Positions 1-11,631 of a DNA stretch of 64,000 nt are shown one piece after another. The position numbers were made by a program, and so were the translations under genes. The DNA is from Tilletia caries (Eukaryota > Basidiomycota > Exobasidiomycetes > Tilletiales > Tilletiaceae). Position 1 is the first letter of the stretch, and each line of letters opens with the position of its first letter. Under the pieces are notes generated by a model. It made no database searches. It saw only the letters and a program-made list of their open reading frames with translations, and was not told where the DNA came from. Where the stretch lies: contig JALUTQ010000039.1 of assembly GCA_032718865.1 (NCBI GenBank), positions 620,001 to 684,000 of the forward strand. The letters are read 5' to 3'.

Positions 1-120
1 ACCTTCCGATTACTCCTGCATCTCCAAAACTAACCTTCCTCCTTCTTCACCTGAAATTATCACTCACTCACAGCTCAACCACACCATCATGCATCTTTCT
101 GTAATAGTAATCATGTTTTA

Positions 121-226
121 GAAATGCAATCTTCCTTACTTAGTAGCCTCGGACAGCTCCAATCCCTTCCTCCGCCCGACCACGACCATGATGTCCGACA
201 CAGGGGGAACCTATGTCATTTTTTTA
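121..226 (+). repeat. direct repeat, copy A
   Basis: About 106 bp that recurs 344 bp downstream at 465-570. The two copies differ by a handful of substitutions and share the stretch around TCCGACACAGGGGG followed by a T-run. The similarity fades out upstream, where both copies carry a CTTTCTGTA motif. No coding signal is apparent in either copy. Confidence 0.85.
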
Positions 227-464
227 TTTAGATTGATAGAAATGATAAATACAGTCTTCCTGATCATGGATGTCAAGGTTTGAGAGAGAAAGAGCCAGAA
301 TTGAGCGAGATTGATCAGTGCAAACTCGGCGGCTACTTAGTACCCCTGCGCGCGAGCCACATATCGAGCCAGAACTCGCCAGCGCCGCTTCTCGCAAGCA
401 TCAAGCATCACAAGCTAGTCAATGACACTCTCACGCACCTTTCTGTATTAGCAATCATTTGTGA

Positions 465-570
465 GAAATGCAGTCTACCTTACTTAGTAGACTCGGACAG
501 CTCCAATCCCTTCCTCCGCCCGACCACGACCATGATGTCCGACACAGGGGGATCCTATGTCATTTTTTTT
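465..570 (+). repeat. direct repeat, copy B
   Basis: Second copy of the 121-226 repeat at a 344-bp offset. Its 3' end overlaps the last codons of the small minus-strand reading frame at 555-1022, so either that frame ends inside the repeat or it is not a real gene. Confidence 0.85.
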
Positions 571-1022
571 GTATAGAAAAATGCTGGGGCCGGGGGCTCG
601 TAGTCGTCGAATATGCCGAAATCAGAGCTCCCTTCCTGCTCTTCATAGTGGCTGGAGAAGGTGTATTCTGAGGTGCTGTTGTTGCTTGGCCCGGCGACGT
701 GTGAGGACGATGAGGACTGGACCTGTGTCTGTTGAAGAACTGCGCTTCGAGAACGCCTCCTTGACTCTGATCCCAACCCACTCCGAGACTGATTCTGTAG
801 GTTAAGCCGATCCCTTTCCTGTCTCTTGATGCGCTCCTCGTCTGCTGCTCGTTGCTCCTCCTGGTGATAATGCCATGTTCGTCTCGCAACTGCCTTCATC
901 TTGCCGGGACCTTGAGCGCATTTTTCGAACGGTGCAGTTGCACCACCATACGTCTTTCGCTGGGTCTTTGCCGGGCTTCGGCGGTCGTATCGAGCTAAGT
1001 AGCAGCGATGAAGCATTGCCAT
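555..1022 (-). CDS. uncharacterised 155-residue reading frame, doubtful
   Basis: Open ATG-to-stop frame with a basic N-terminal half, an Arg/Glu-rich stretch around EERIKRQERDRL, a serine-rich linker and an acidic, aromatic C-terminus. I recognise no domain. Composition is protein-like, and the 3' end runs into a direct repeat. It could be a real small gene, a last exon, or a remnant of a transposon gene. There is no supporting neighbour. Confidence 0.25.
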   Translation of the reverse strand: MAMLHRCYLARYDRRSPAKTQRKTYGGATAPFEKCAQGPGKMKAVARRTWHYHQEEQRAADEERIKRQERDRLNLQNQSRSGLGSESRRRSRSAVLQQTQVQSSSSSHVAGPSNNSTSEYTFSSHYEEQEGSSDFGIFDDYEPPAPAFFYTKKMT

Positions 1023-1175
1023 TGCGGGTGGGAGGCATCTGCATGAGTAGATATGATAGGGGTCACCATCAGCGAAAGATAAGAGTCAGCGAGCAGTTAT
1101 CGGTGATACGCGTAGCGACGTAGAGCATAGAGCAGAACATGAGCGCGCTCTACTCACCGAGGTCAGAGGGTTGTA

Positions 1176-1231
1176 TGCGCTTGAGGGATGCCGAGTGTGT
1201 GCGCTTGAGGGATGCCGAGTGTCTGCGCTTG
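1176..1231 (+). repeat. 24-bp tandem repeat (2.3 copies)
   Basis: Unit TGCGCTTGAGGGATGCCGAG plus four bases repeats exactly at 1176 and 1200, and a third partial copy starts at 1224. It sits at the start of a larger field of degenerate GC-rich repeats. Confidence 0.85.
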
Positions 1232-1319
1232 CCTGGTTGGAGGGCGGAAGGTGGTGCAAGGTTGGAGGGTGAAGGTGGCCGCTCGCCGATGGATCGCCTA
1301 AGTACCGATTTGCCCGTCC

Positions 1320-1720
1320 ATGGCAGCGCGAGCCCTGTGCGAGCCTGCGAGAAAGCACATGTAGATGATCGCTCGTCCAGCCCGGCGCGAGGTCTGCGCG
1401 AGCGTTTTGAAATCTCGAAATTCGCCTGAGTTGGGATTCGCCCGCCCGTGGTAGGGCGAGGTCTGTGCGAGCGTTCTGAAAAAATGAGTGCATCAGCGCG
1501 CGTTGAGCCCAGCGCGAGGGTTGCGCGAGGCCTGCGTGAGCTGTTCAGGGGATCGAATCTGGAAAGGTGCTCGCCCGAGGCCAGTGCGAGTACTGTGCGA
1601 GGTGATGTTGCGCTGGATCTCAGAGCGAGTGACTTGCGCGAGACCCCCTCGCCCAGACTTGAGTGAGCGAGACCTGGGCGAAGGTGCGTCTCGCAGACCC
1701 GGCGAGCACATGCGCGAGAA
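1320..1720 (+). repeat. degenerate GC-rich repeat field
   Basis: Multiple imperfect copies of a motif like GCGCGAGGTCTGCGCGAGCG, spaced roughly 40-70 bp and separated by short AT-richer spacers. Reading frames across this stretch on either strand translate into repetitive Arg/Ser/Pro strings and look like by-products of the repeats, not genes. Confidence 0.6.
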
Positions 1721-1929
1721 CCCCCCAAATCCCTGATGAATACGTGAGGTTTGGATTGGAAACCTTTTCTCGGCCGAAAGAAATCGCCCAAGCTTTGTTC
1801 CAATTTCTAAGTTTCTAACAACACGAATAAATGGATTTGGGAGATGGCCACAACCTTGAGTCTGGGGAATACCTCTGGACTCTAAAAGGCCAGGCCGGTC
1901 CCGATGGACAGGGGCTGGCTGAGACAGCT

Positions 1930-2190
1930 GCTGGATAGTTACTATATAGTAGTTCCAGTCACTTATAGCCACATATAGTGACTATGTCGATCTCACTTCG
2001 TGCTGAACCAGTCACAGGTAGCTGCTGGAAGTAACTATAGTGGCTATTTCAGCGAAAAGCCAACCAAAATTTTGCATGGCTGAAATAGTAACTATTAGTT
2101 TTCATAGTAGCTATTTCTCACTTGACTATACTATTTCCCGCCGAGGTGACCACTCACTATAACTTGACTATACTATTTCGCAGAAAAGTG
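1930..2190. repeat. AT-rich palindromic stretch
   Basis: Repeated ATAGTAACTAT/ATAGTGACTAT-type words in both orientations, for example around 1935-1990, 2030-2050, 2085-2120 and 2150-2180, giving short potential hairpins. It may be a degraded MITE or a transposon end. The flanking stretch to about 3.8 kb shows no recognisable gene. 2480-2960 is pyrimidine-rich on the plus strand. Confidence 0.4.
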
Positions 2191-4299
2191 GTAACTCTAG
2201 TAGCTTGCCGAGCCTTGGTCGGAGTCATGGAGGTATCGATGAAGTTACTTCTGGAGCTTTCGCGCGACTGATGCTGATTCTGACGATCTGATGGCTTTTG
2301 AAGACGACTACTCACTGTAACTGACTCTGACTTTACTTCTAATCTGCCATGATTCTGACGCTTCTTATATTCTCCCGTCTAACTTTTCAACGTTGACTAT
2401 CTCTGATGTATCGCAGGGTAGTCGTCTTTCATTTCATTTGGATGTCTTCTGGTCTATCTGAACACTGATGAACGTTCAATGTCATGACTATGCTTACATT
2501 TTCCATCCTATCTGCTGCTCGTTCTCCCTCCTTTTCGGTCATCTGCCTTTCTTCTCACATGTCTTTACCGTACAGTTCTTTGAAATACAGCCCCTTTCCT
2601 CTGTTCTCGCAGCTATTCAGCTCTTCTGCTGCCCTGTTGATCTCGCTCAGTCCTCTTTGGCTCTGGTGCCTATCTTCTTTTCGCCTCTTATTCCAGCAAA
2701 GCGGTATGTGTGTTTGCAGAACTTCTTATGGAGCATCTCTACATACTTATATACCAATTTCGCCTTCTTGCGTCTCGTTTCAGGCTTTGGTTGTGCTAAA
2801 GCAACGTCAGACGTCTCCAAATCCCCAAAGCAACTGTGAGTGGACTCTTTCTGATTTTTTTTTGATCGCTCACTTCATTGCTACAGGCTACAGCCCTCAC
2901 GCTCTCGATAGGTTTTCCTGAGTCAAGAGTATACACCGGTTCGATAGTGCTCTTGTTTGGTCCGCTGAGACTATCTTTCGGTCTTGAACATATGCCAGTT
3001 TTGTTTCCATACTGTTCTTCTGAACACATAACATTCTTCCTTACGACATTTCATTCTCTGATCCAAATTCACTCTGAAAGGTTCTACGAGCTCGTAATGA
3101 GCATACCTTTATTCGAGTTCTTGTGTTTCAGAACATCGTTTACAGCCATGAAAGGTAGTGAACAGACATGTCGAATGGATGGTTGTCTGCGGCCTGTGGG
3201 CTGTGAAATGTGAATTGTGATATGGATTAGTTATCGAGCCGGAGGTAGGTAAAGACAGCGTGCATCTCCATTTTCGTAGGGCAGCTGATGGCCCCAGTAA
3301 GCACCAGGCTGGCGGAAACACACCATAGGAGACTTAGTCCTTAGATACCAGTCAGTATGAATGGTTATTTACGTGTGGGAGGGTAAGAGGGAAGGGCAAG
3401 GCGCATCAAGATTCGAAGAAGCCACATGGTATCGTTCTCATTCTATTCATCATGTTCTTACTATCATTGTCTTATTAGGTTTGCTTATCATGTGACATCC
3501 TTTTCGTCTATGGGACGTTTCGGGGAAACATGCTGAATGCCTATCTTCACTGCTGTAAGAAGGTCATGGCAAGGGGGAACGAAGAGTGCGGAAGCATGAT
3601 CGGGAGGCTGATCGTGAGTACTGAGTTTGCTTGCTGCTACGCTTCTGCTTGTTTGCTTTTAGTGCGGAAGGACTGGTCTGTGCCCTGTGGTCGTGGGCAC
3701 TAAGCTTGCTTGCTAGTTTCGCTGCTGCTCGTTCTATACAAGCATATGAAGACATGGATTCTTGACGAGCATTTAAGTAGGGACGGGGTTCAGGGTAACG
3801 CGTTGTTTGGGCTCCTAGTTCCTACTTCCTACAGTCTGCGGGTTGCTCTTTGAGCACTTACGTTCCTCTCCAGTCAGCACAGTCCGGTCACGTCGGCCGA
3901 CGGTGTAATTACGTTCAGCATGGGCAGAGTCGGGATCAAAGGCATTTCGACTTTTGCAATCCGGCTGGCTTTACGATCCTTCCATTCTCTCCGACCTTTG
4001 TTGGAGAAAACGAAGGGGATCAAGGCAACTACGGAACTGTTCTTCAAATGCGCGATCGGTGAAGAACTGCGGCTGTTTACTTTGAGCAAAGAGGAGTTGT
4101 GCAACGCTCTGCTGTTCGTAACGTTCTGAACATTTCATTTTGATCGGTTTCAAGCCAGCTGATGGTGCTGTTTGTGCTACTTCCCCTGCAGGAATCGACC
4201 ACATACATGGGAAGAAGACAGGTGAATAAGGGACTTATACGCATCTCTTGATGCTTGTGCACTCATGGTTATTGATGTGTTGCTATCTGTGACTACAGT

Positions 4300-7200
4300 A
4301 TGAAACGATTGGTCCAGCTTGTCCTTCAGCAGAGGTTTGGGCATAACGTTGCTGCTGCGTACTTCATGGACGTGAGGAGAACGTCTAACAAGGAGCTTCA
4401 GATCGCACATTGCAAGGACAAACACGATCTGTATCGGAACCCGAAAAACCAGCAGATTGAGGTTGTTTGGCCCACGGTTGCTTCGGAGCAGTCAAAGCGA
4501 GACTGTATGAAATCCTTCGTGGACGGAACGATACCTTCGCCCACCGCGGTTTGTGCTGTGTGTGGACGTAAGGCAAATGACGCTACGCTATGGAATCGAC
4601 CATGCCAATCAATTCAACGGCTTGACGCGGAGCAGCTGGAGCTAGAAACATTGAGAACGACAGACAACACAGTTCTCAAGTCCCTCTCCCTCGACTTTTC
4701 CGACATGCTCCTACCGCAGTTGAAGGGCATCGTACTGGATCGTGCAGGCGTGTCCATCGATTCTTCCAAGGTCCTTATCAACGTATGCAATGCTTGCGAT
4801 CCACCTCTACGACGATGCAAAGTTCCGAAACACTCACTGAGGAACGGAAACTATCGAGGCCAGTTGCCTCCCAGCTTGCAGGACATCACTTGGGCAGAGG
4901 AACTCGTCTGCGCTCGTATGCAGGTATCTGCTTTCGTCACTCGAGTTTTCGACTCTCGAGACGATAAAAACAATCGATTTCTCAAAGGACATTGCTGTGC
5001 ACACAATCTTGATGTGATACAGATGTCCAATCGGCTTCCACTTGCCCCTGCGGATATGCAAGGAGTCATCAGTTGCATAGTGGTCGGTCCTCGACTGCTG
5101 AAGCCTGCGGACTTGAAGCATGTGATCAAGGTGCGAAGAGGAACAATCAAATCGTTCCTGTCTTTCCTTAAGGCAAATTCGGAAGCGTACAAGGATGTCA
5201 ATATCGACGAACAACATCTCCAAGCGTGGCCAGAGGATGGAACGCCGACATTTCTTCGCGATACCATTATCCATGAGCATTGTGACGATCCAGCTGCGCT
5301 ATGGGATCAGGAGACTGCCGGAATCGATCCTCATCCTGCGGATGCTGTGAGCGACGATGCACCAGGGGACGTCATCGAACATTCTGGCTTTATGGACACG
5401 GAGAGCGTTGAGTTTCCAGCCCGAGTTCGGGTAGCACCTGCTCTTCGTGACCTCGGTCAACAACGTTCGGTTCCTGGGTCAGATACAATGCAATCAGAGA
5501 CAGCGAACCACACGGCAGTAGATGACACAATCGGCTTGTCTATTCATCATGGTTCAAAAGCCGTGTCGGAGTACAACAACCCAGATCTCTTTCCCAGCCT
5601 GTACCCGACTCTCTTCCCGTTTGGTGTAGGCGGGTTTGACGTTCTGTCGCCGTCTGCATGCCGACCGGAACGAATTTCGATGGAGGAGCAGGTCAACTTG
5701 TTATTCGATTTGGATTTCTCAGGGTTCCGAACCCATCACGCATTCCTTTTCATCGCTGCCAACATTCTGCTGAGGCGAAAAGCGGCGTTCCTTACGTCGT
5801 TGACTGCTTCACGAACCGTTGCAGATTCACTTGTCCAAGTGATGAACAGAACTGATCCTCGAAGTATCGAATCGCTCGCTGGCATTATCGAACGTGAAGG
5901 AGTACCTCCAACGCTTACACCCGATCAGCGTACACTTTTGAACCTCTTATCTCGATGCAGCACGTCTACATCGAAACTTCCTGGATCCAAAGGCGCAATG
6001 GATACCGCAAAAAGCGAGATGCGTGCATACATGTCAGCGCATGGTCCATTCCAGATCTTCCTCACATTGAATCCTCCTGCACAACACTCGCCGCTGTTCC
6101 ACTTCATCCATGGGGACAAGAGGATCGACCTCAGCGTACGAGACCCTGTGCTTCCATCCCCCAACGAACGGGCACGAGTACTCGCGTCCGATCCAGTTTC
6201 CGCAGCTGACTATTTTGAATTCCATCTGCGCACGATCTTCGGTCACCTTTTCGGCTGGGATTTCGTTGCTCGCAAAAGTAACGTACAAGGTGGCCTTTTG
6301 GGCCGCCTCAAATCCTTCTTCCTCTCTCGCGAGCTGACCGATCGAGGCAATCTCCGCGCACACTGTGTCATTTGGCTGGAGAATGCGCTGTCTCCGTCCC
6401 GTCTGCGGGCAAAAATGGACTCAAGTGACGAATATCAGGCTCAATATTTCCAGTGGGCGGAGGACATCGCCTGGCACCATCTTCCTGATGCAAACGACGA
6501 GACTGTAGACGACCGCGTGGAGCCACGTCAGCAACGTCCTCCCCATCCCTCAGAGCCCTTTTTCACTGCGCAGTTTCAACGAGACCACATCGTCCTGGGC
6601 TCGAAATTTCAACTACACTCTCATCGCAAAGTGTGTTACAAGAATGCGAACGGACCGCCGCGTAAAGAATGTCGTTTCAGGTTCCCACATGAGGAACGAG
6701 AACTAAGCCAGTACGATGCTGACACTCAATCGATCTTACCGAAGATCCTCGATCCCTGGATCAACTGGCATAACCCGTATGTTCTCGTTGCAGCGAGGCA
6801 CAACCACGACAACCAAATCGTACAATCCGGACGCAGTGCGGAAGCTGCGGCTAGATACATCTCTGACTACGTTTTGAAGCACGACCTTACTGCGCCAAAA
6901 GGTCTACGGGCAATTGCGGAAGTGCTCAAGCGGCTGCACGATTCCAACACGTTGCCGTCGTTCAAGCAACTGCTGCGTCTTGTCGTCAGTCAGATCATGC
7001 GGATCAGCAATCTCCACGGTCAGAAGGCGGCGCTGTACATTCGTGGTGAATCCGACACTTTGCAAAGCCATTCTACAAAACCTTTGATCGTTCCATATGC
7101 GTTGTCATTCATTCACAGCCAGTATCCGAAGTGCGTTCATACATTGGCAAGCTGTTATTCCGATCGACACATAGAAACCGATTTACACAGACTGATAGAG

Positions 7201-9801
7201 TGTTGTGCTTTCGTTTACACAGCACGCGGAATGCTGAGTCCGTTCCAAATCCTGCTTCCGACATCGTTCAGACAGAGACCTCGTTGCGGTATGATTCGAA
7301 CAGGATCACAACTTCGGACCAGTATGCGGACTACTTGTACCGAGGATCGTCGTGCGACGACCTTTGCCTGTGGGACTTTGTGCAACAATGCGAGCTGGTG
7401 ACGAAGACCAGAGCTCCAAAGACAAATCCAGTAACAGGAGTGGTGGTCCACCCGTTACAGCCGCCTCATGGAAAAGCTGCAACGCATGTCATTGTCCAAA
7501 GGCGATACTCAGATCGACTGACACGCATCGTTGGCTCGAGAATTCCGCGATCGAGTCACGCAGACGATGACGGATACCTGTTCTACCTTGCTGTATTCAA
7601 GCCGCACTCTACGCGTGCGCCTCTACTGTTGTCTCACCAGACATGCAGAGAAGCGTGGGAAGCGTTCGACTGTCCTCAAAACGTTACAACAATCTTGGAC
7701 AATTGGGCGGAGATGGAATTCTGTGACGATGCGCACGATGCCGATATGCTTCGACAACGCTGTGACGAGGCTGCCGAACTGACGACAGAGCGTCGAAACA
7801 ATCCGTGCAACGATGAAGAGGACGATGGTGCGATTTCACTCGATGAGAGCGAGACGTTGATCAATCCTGCTGGAACCAATAACGAAGCACATATGTTTGA
7901 GTTTCTCTCTGCATCGGCATGGACATCAACATCAGCAAATCGATTCACTGGCACCAGAACGCAACAGCAGCTCCAAGTCCCTGTGACAGATCACAATTTA
8001 CGCTTCTGGCAGGAACAAATCAAAAGCATGCCTATAGAGCGACACCGCAAGCAACAGGGAGAATCGGAGCGAGCAGCATCTACCTGCATATCGGAGACCA
8101 TCCAACCGAACGTATCCATAATTCCTTTCTCGAAGAAGACGATCGTTGAAGATCTCATTAGCAAACATCTGTTGAGCAAAAGCCAAGCCGCCGCGTTTCG
8201 ACTCGTTGCACATTCAACCCTCTTTGGTGGGTAGATGTATGAACCCCAACTCTGCACATTTTGAAGATTTGATAGACGTTGAATACCTTCTTTTCGTTCT
8301 GTTGAATTTGTAGCTTTCCAACCTCCGTTGCGCCTGCTGCTGCTAGGAGAGGCAGGTACGGGGAAGACCCGGGTTATTACTGTACTGCAAGAGCTACTGG
8401 AATTGCTGGGCGAAGAGGATACGATGCAAGTCACTGCGCCTACCGGTAAAGCTGCCAGTCTGGTCGGAGGCACCACCCAACACAAAGCTTTCCAACTCCC
8501 CGTCTATGGGTCACAAGCACGAAAAGAGAAGGCGGATGCGTTCCTCAACTCTGCAGCTCGAATGAACACACTTCGATCGACCTACAAAGGTCGTCGTTTT
8601 CTTTTTCTGCGACGAGGCGAGCATGACGAGTCATCAACAATTGCACTCTATCGACACTGCTTGCCGGACAGCAAGGGAGGACGAACACAACAACGAGTGG
8701 TTCGGAGGCATGAATGTGATTATGGCAGGAGACTTCTTTCAGCTTCCCCCCGTCACGGGGACGCCACTGTATCAATCACCTCTGTCTCAAAAAACTCGCG
8801 ACGACAATGCGCGAATTGCTGGTCGTGCAGCATTTGAAAGCTTTGACCGTGCAATCATCTTTACGGAACAACACCGCGTAACAGATGAGGAGACGAGCGT
8901 CGTATATGGTCGTATTCGGACACGAACTGCAACACAATCGGACGTGGACAAATTGAACGCTCGTGTTCTAGCCAACCACTTGCATGATCCTAAACTTGCA
9001 GACGCTACTGTGCTTGTACAGACAAACAAACTTCGTCGTGCATTAGGAGACGTGAAGACTCGCGCTTCTGCGACTATAGTCACGCCTATTGTCGATTGTG
9101 ATGCGATCGATTCTTTCAACGTGGCTTCCACGATGCACCTACGCTCAGCAGCTATCAACTTTGAGCCCAAAGCTCCTCCTTCCTCCTGGATTCCCGGTCG
9201 TGTTCTTTTGCACGAAGGGATGCGTGTGGTTTACAGGGGAAAGAACCGCTCGGTTCCACACGGTGTCACCAATGGAGCGATAGGAACGATACGATTGGTG
9301 TCCACGTTCGTCGACGACATGAATCACGAATGCGCCAACGCAGTGTTCATAGAATTGGACAACGCACATTTTCAGCTTCGAGATCTTCCATCAAACTGGT
9401 TCCCATTCGTGCCAGAACCATGCACGTTCAAGATGAAGTACACAAACGCGCAAGGTACAGCTGCATCGATACTCGTGAAGCGGAAACAGCTGAAACTTCA
9501 ACCCGCGAGCGTCCTGACCATTCATACAGCTCAAGGCACGACGATGCGAGACGGAGTCATTTGCGACGCCACACGTGGAGGTTTCCTCACATACGTGGCG
9601 ATTTCGAGAACTACGTCTTTGAGCAACCTTTTCCTTTTCAGCCCGGTGTCTGTCCAGGATATCAACAGAATTGGCATTCCTCCTCATCTCAGTCGCGATA
9701 CACGAAGGTTCTCCACTATGGATGCAAGTTCGCGGCAGCGTGCTGCGTCTCTACGATGGAACGAAGATGAACAGCAGGTGAATATCCCTGCTGTACAAAT
9801 G
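4300..9801 (+). pseudogene. Helitron Rep-helicase, frameshifted
   Basis: Exons 4300-7130, 7223-8226 and 8314-9801. The introns are 7131-7222 (GTGCGT donor) and 8227-8313 (GTGGGT donor), and both restore frame exactly. In order: a DUF6570-like Cys-containing N-terminus (about residues 90-330), the Helitron-like Rep domain (about 420-900) with motif LFPFGVGGFD and the paired tyrosines of YISDYVLK, then a PIF1-like helicase with Walker A GEAGTGKT, Walker B FFCDEASM, AGDFFQLPPV and the C-terminal TIHTAQGTT and YVAISR motifs. Two defects stand out. The HUH-type motif reads LRAH where relatives have L-H-x-H. One surplus base near 8589 shifts frame just before Walker B. Splicing at 9802-9863 fuses it to the peptidase exons. 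It would nick, unwind and transfer single-stranded element DNA in the nucleus. Confidence 0.85.
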
Positions 9802-9863
9802 GTATTACAATTTGCGTACAAACCAAGTTGAAACATTGATGCCTATACTTCTGTGAACATTAG

Positions 9864-10935
9864 GGACACGTTCGTTCCACCGATCTTTCCGACACTCGAA
9901 ACGTCAATCGTCACGATGAGAGTGTTGCTCAAGCAGAGCAGATGAACGTAAGCTATTCATCCTTCCTCGATTCTGGTGTTCAGAAGCCCTTCCCTGATGA
10001 ATGTATTGCTTTCGGCCACGAACTAGGTCACCACTGCTTCACTGACAAATGACGAGGATAACGATTTTGGAAACGAACGTTCCAGCGCCGTTACTGAAGT
10101 GCCTGTGCCACAGAACTTCTACCTTCATCAACGTCCACTTCAAGGTCCAGTCTGGACAGCGAACTCCTGCGCATGGGATTGCGTGTCGATACTACTTGGC
10201 TGGATCGTTTTCATAACGAGTCCAGAGGTTCAACACGTCGATGCCCAGAATCTCATCGCTGCGATGTCTGCTGGAGATCGTACCACTGTGAACACACTTC
10301 GAGATCAGTTTCGGTCAGAGGTCGTTCGTTTACATGCTCGATCATTTTCCACAACAGGCTACACGAGCACGATGGAACTTATGCAAACCTGTGTGCCGCA
10401 CTTTGGCTTGACCGTAGCCAGTGCATTCACCTGTGGATGCATACAGGTTTTTCATGAAGATTCGCTCGACATTCCCGTTGTATACGATCTCATTGATTGT
10501 CCCACGGAACCTACGCTCGTATCGGATCGACTGCGAACTTCACTGCTGTGCAATGCGTCAACAGCGCTTCTGACTCGACATCATCAAATACGTTGTCTTC
10601 TGCCCAACAATGAGACGACTGGGCAACGCTGCGCTGTCCTTCGCTCTGCGCCAGTCATCGCTCTAAACATTGCGAGCTCACCCAATGCCGCCATGAATAC
10701 GCAGGTAGAAACCGAGATCTTTCTGTGGAGCGGAGAAACTCAGCGCGAGTTGACGTACACCCTCATAGGAGCGACGTTTCTGGCTGAAGGCCATTACACT
10801 TCCATGCTTCGACATTCCGACGGCACGATCCACAAGTACGACTCTCTCTCGAACCACGGCTTAACCTCCATCGTGTGTGAAGCAGATTTTGATTTCCGCT
10901 TTGCAGACATGTTGATGTACGTTACAGCAAGATGA
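9864..10935 (+). CDS. C19/USP-like cysteine peptidase exons of the Helitron
   Basis: Exon 9864-9947 (28 codons) and exon 10027-10935. Introns 9802-9863 and 9948-10026 (GTAAGC donor) join them in phase 0 to the helicase, so the spliced chain is about 2,104 residues once the single surplus base is discounted. The domain carries a Cys box TANSCAWDCVSILLGW and a His box EGHYTSMLRHSDG followed by HKYDS, the order expected for ubiquitin-specific-protease-like peptidases (Cys, then His, then Asp). Helitrons of other lineages carry OTU peptidases, so a peptidase module is not unheard of, but this one resembles C19 more than OTU. The role is unknown: processing of the polyprotein or removal of ubiquitin-like tags are both possible. 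An alternative reading is a separate gene starting inside the last exon. Confidence 0.7.
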
Positions 10936-11102
10936 TAGCAATGAACATCAATCCAAATTCATCTGCCTGTTTGATCGATGTTCTTGCACGCTGAATGCCA
11001 AATGGATTTCCGTGGATGCTGATCGCTGATGACTGAGCAGTCTGTAGTTAGCAGTCAGCACTCAGCAGCAAAGGCAAAAGGCATTCCTGAACGTTCTGGA
11101 AT

Positions 11103-11118
11103 GTTGCCTGTTGGCAAC
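11103..11118 (+). repeat. hairpin, candidate Helitron 3' structure
   Basis: Perfect inverted repeat GTTGCC/GGCAAC with a 4-base TGTT loop, 167 bp after the stop of the peptidase exon. Helitron 3' ends have a short GC hairpin some 10 bp before CTRR, and no clear CTRR follows here, so the assignment is tentative. 11120-11630 shows no gene and is pyrimidine-rich around 11210-11330. Confidence 0.35.
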
Positions 11119-11631
11119 AATGAATGGTTCCTACTCTCGTTAATAGAGTAACTTAGCCTCACGAAAGGTGAATGTGGGATGCATCTGGGGCTGTTTCGCT
11201 GCTCACTGATGTTCTCCCTTTCCCTCCTTCTCTAGTTCAGGTCACGCTCCCGTTCTCTTCTGACTTCTATAGTTCTATCTCCCTCTTTTCCTCCTTTTTT
11301 TCCCGGAACTTCTGCTAAGTACTAGCTGCTCTTTTATTATCATGGTCCGTGAGTGATCTGGCGTTGGCTTTGTAGCTGGGCAGGCCTCAACAGAAAATCT
11401 TCCTCATTCATTCCCAATCGAATTTGACCAAATGCTGTCCCCGATCAAGTTTTCACCCCAACAAAAGAAATGGGCCTGCGGGCTGCCCGCAACGGCCACA
11501 GGGAACAGGGGAAGTGCGAGTGATGATCTGAGAAAGAAGTTGATTTGGTTTTTAGGATCAAAATTCACAAAGCACAATGGAGTTCGAGATTCGAGAATCT
11601 GAATCTGAGTAGAGACTAGAGGGTGGGGATT

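Larger units (their letters stand above)
3920..11118 (+). mobile_element. Helitron (approximate extent)
   Basis: Rolling-circle transposon defined by its gene content: Helitron-type Rep, PIF1-like helicase and a C-terminal cysteine peptidase in one spliced frame. The 5' limit is unknown; a possible upstream exon begins near 3920 (donor about 4114, acceptor 4298). Downstream of the gene, a perfect 6-bp-stem hairpin GTTGCC-TGTT-GGCAAC lies at 11103-11118, the sort of structure found just inside Helitron 3' ends, but I do not see a convincing CTRR terminus within the expected distance. Boundaries therefore stay provisional. Confidence 0.6.

Noticed and set aside
1150..1803. 217-codon minus-strand frame
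   Set aside because: Generated by the GC-rich degenerate repeats; translation is a repeating Arg/Ser/Pro string.
2468..2921. Overlapping Phe/Leu/Ser-rich frames resembling membrane proteins
   Set aside because: Pyrimidine-rich DNA translated on the plus strand mimics hydrophobic protein; two frames look equally good and neither has a domain.
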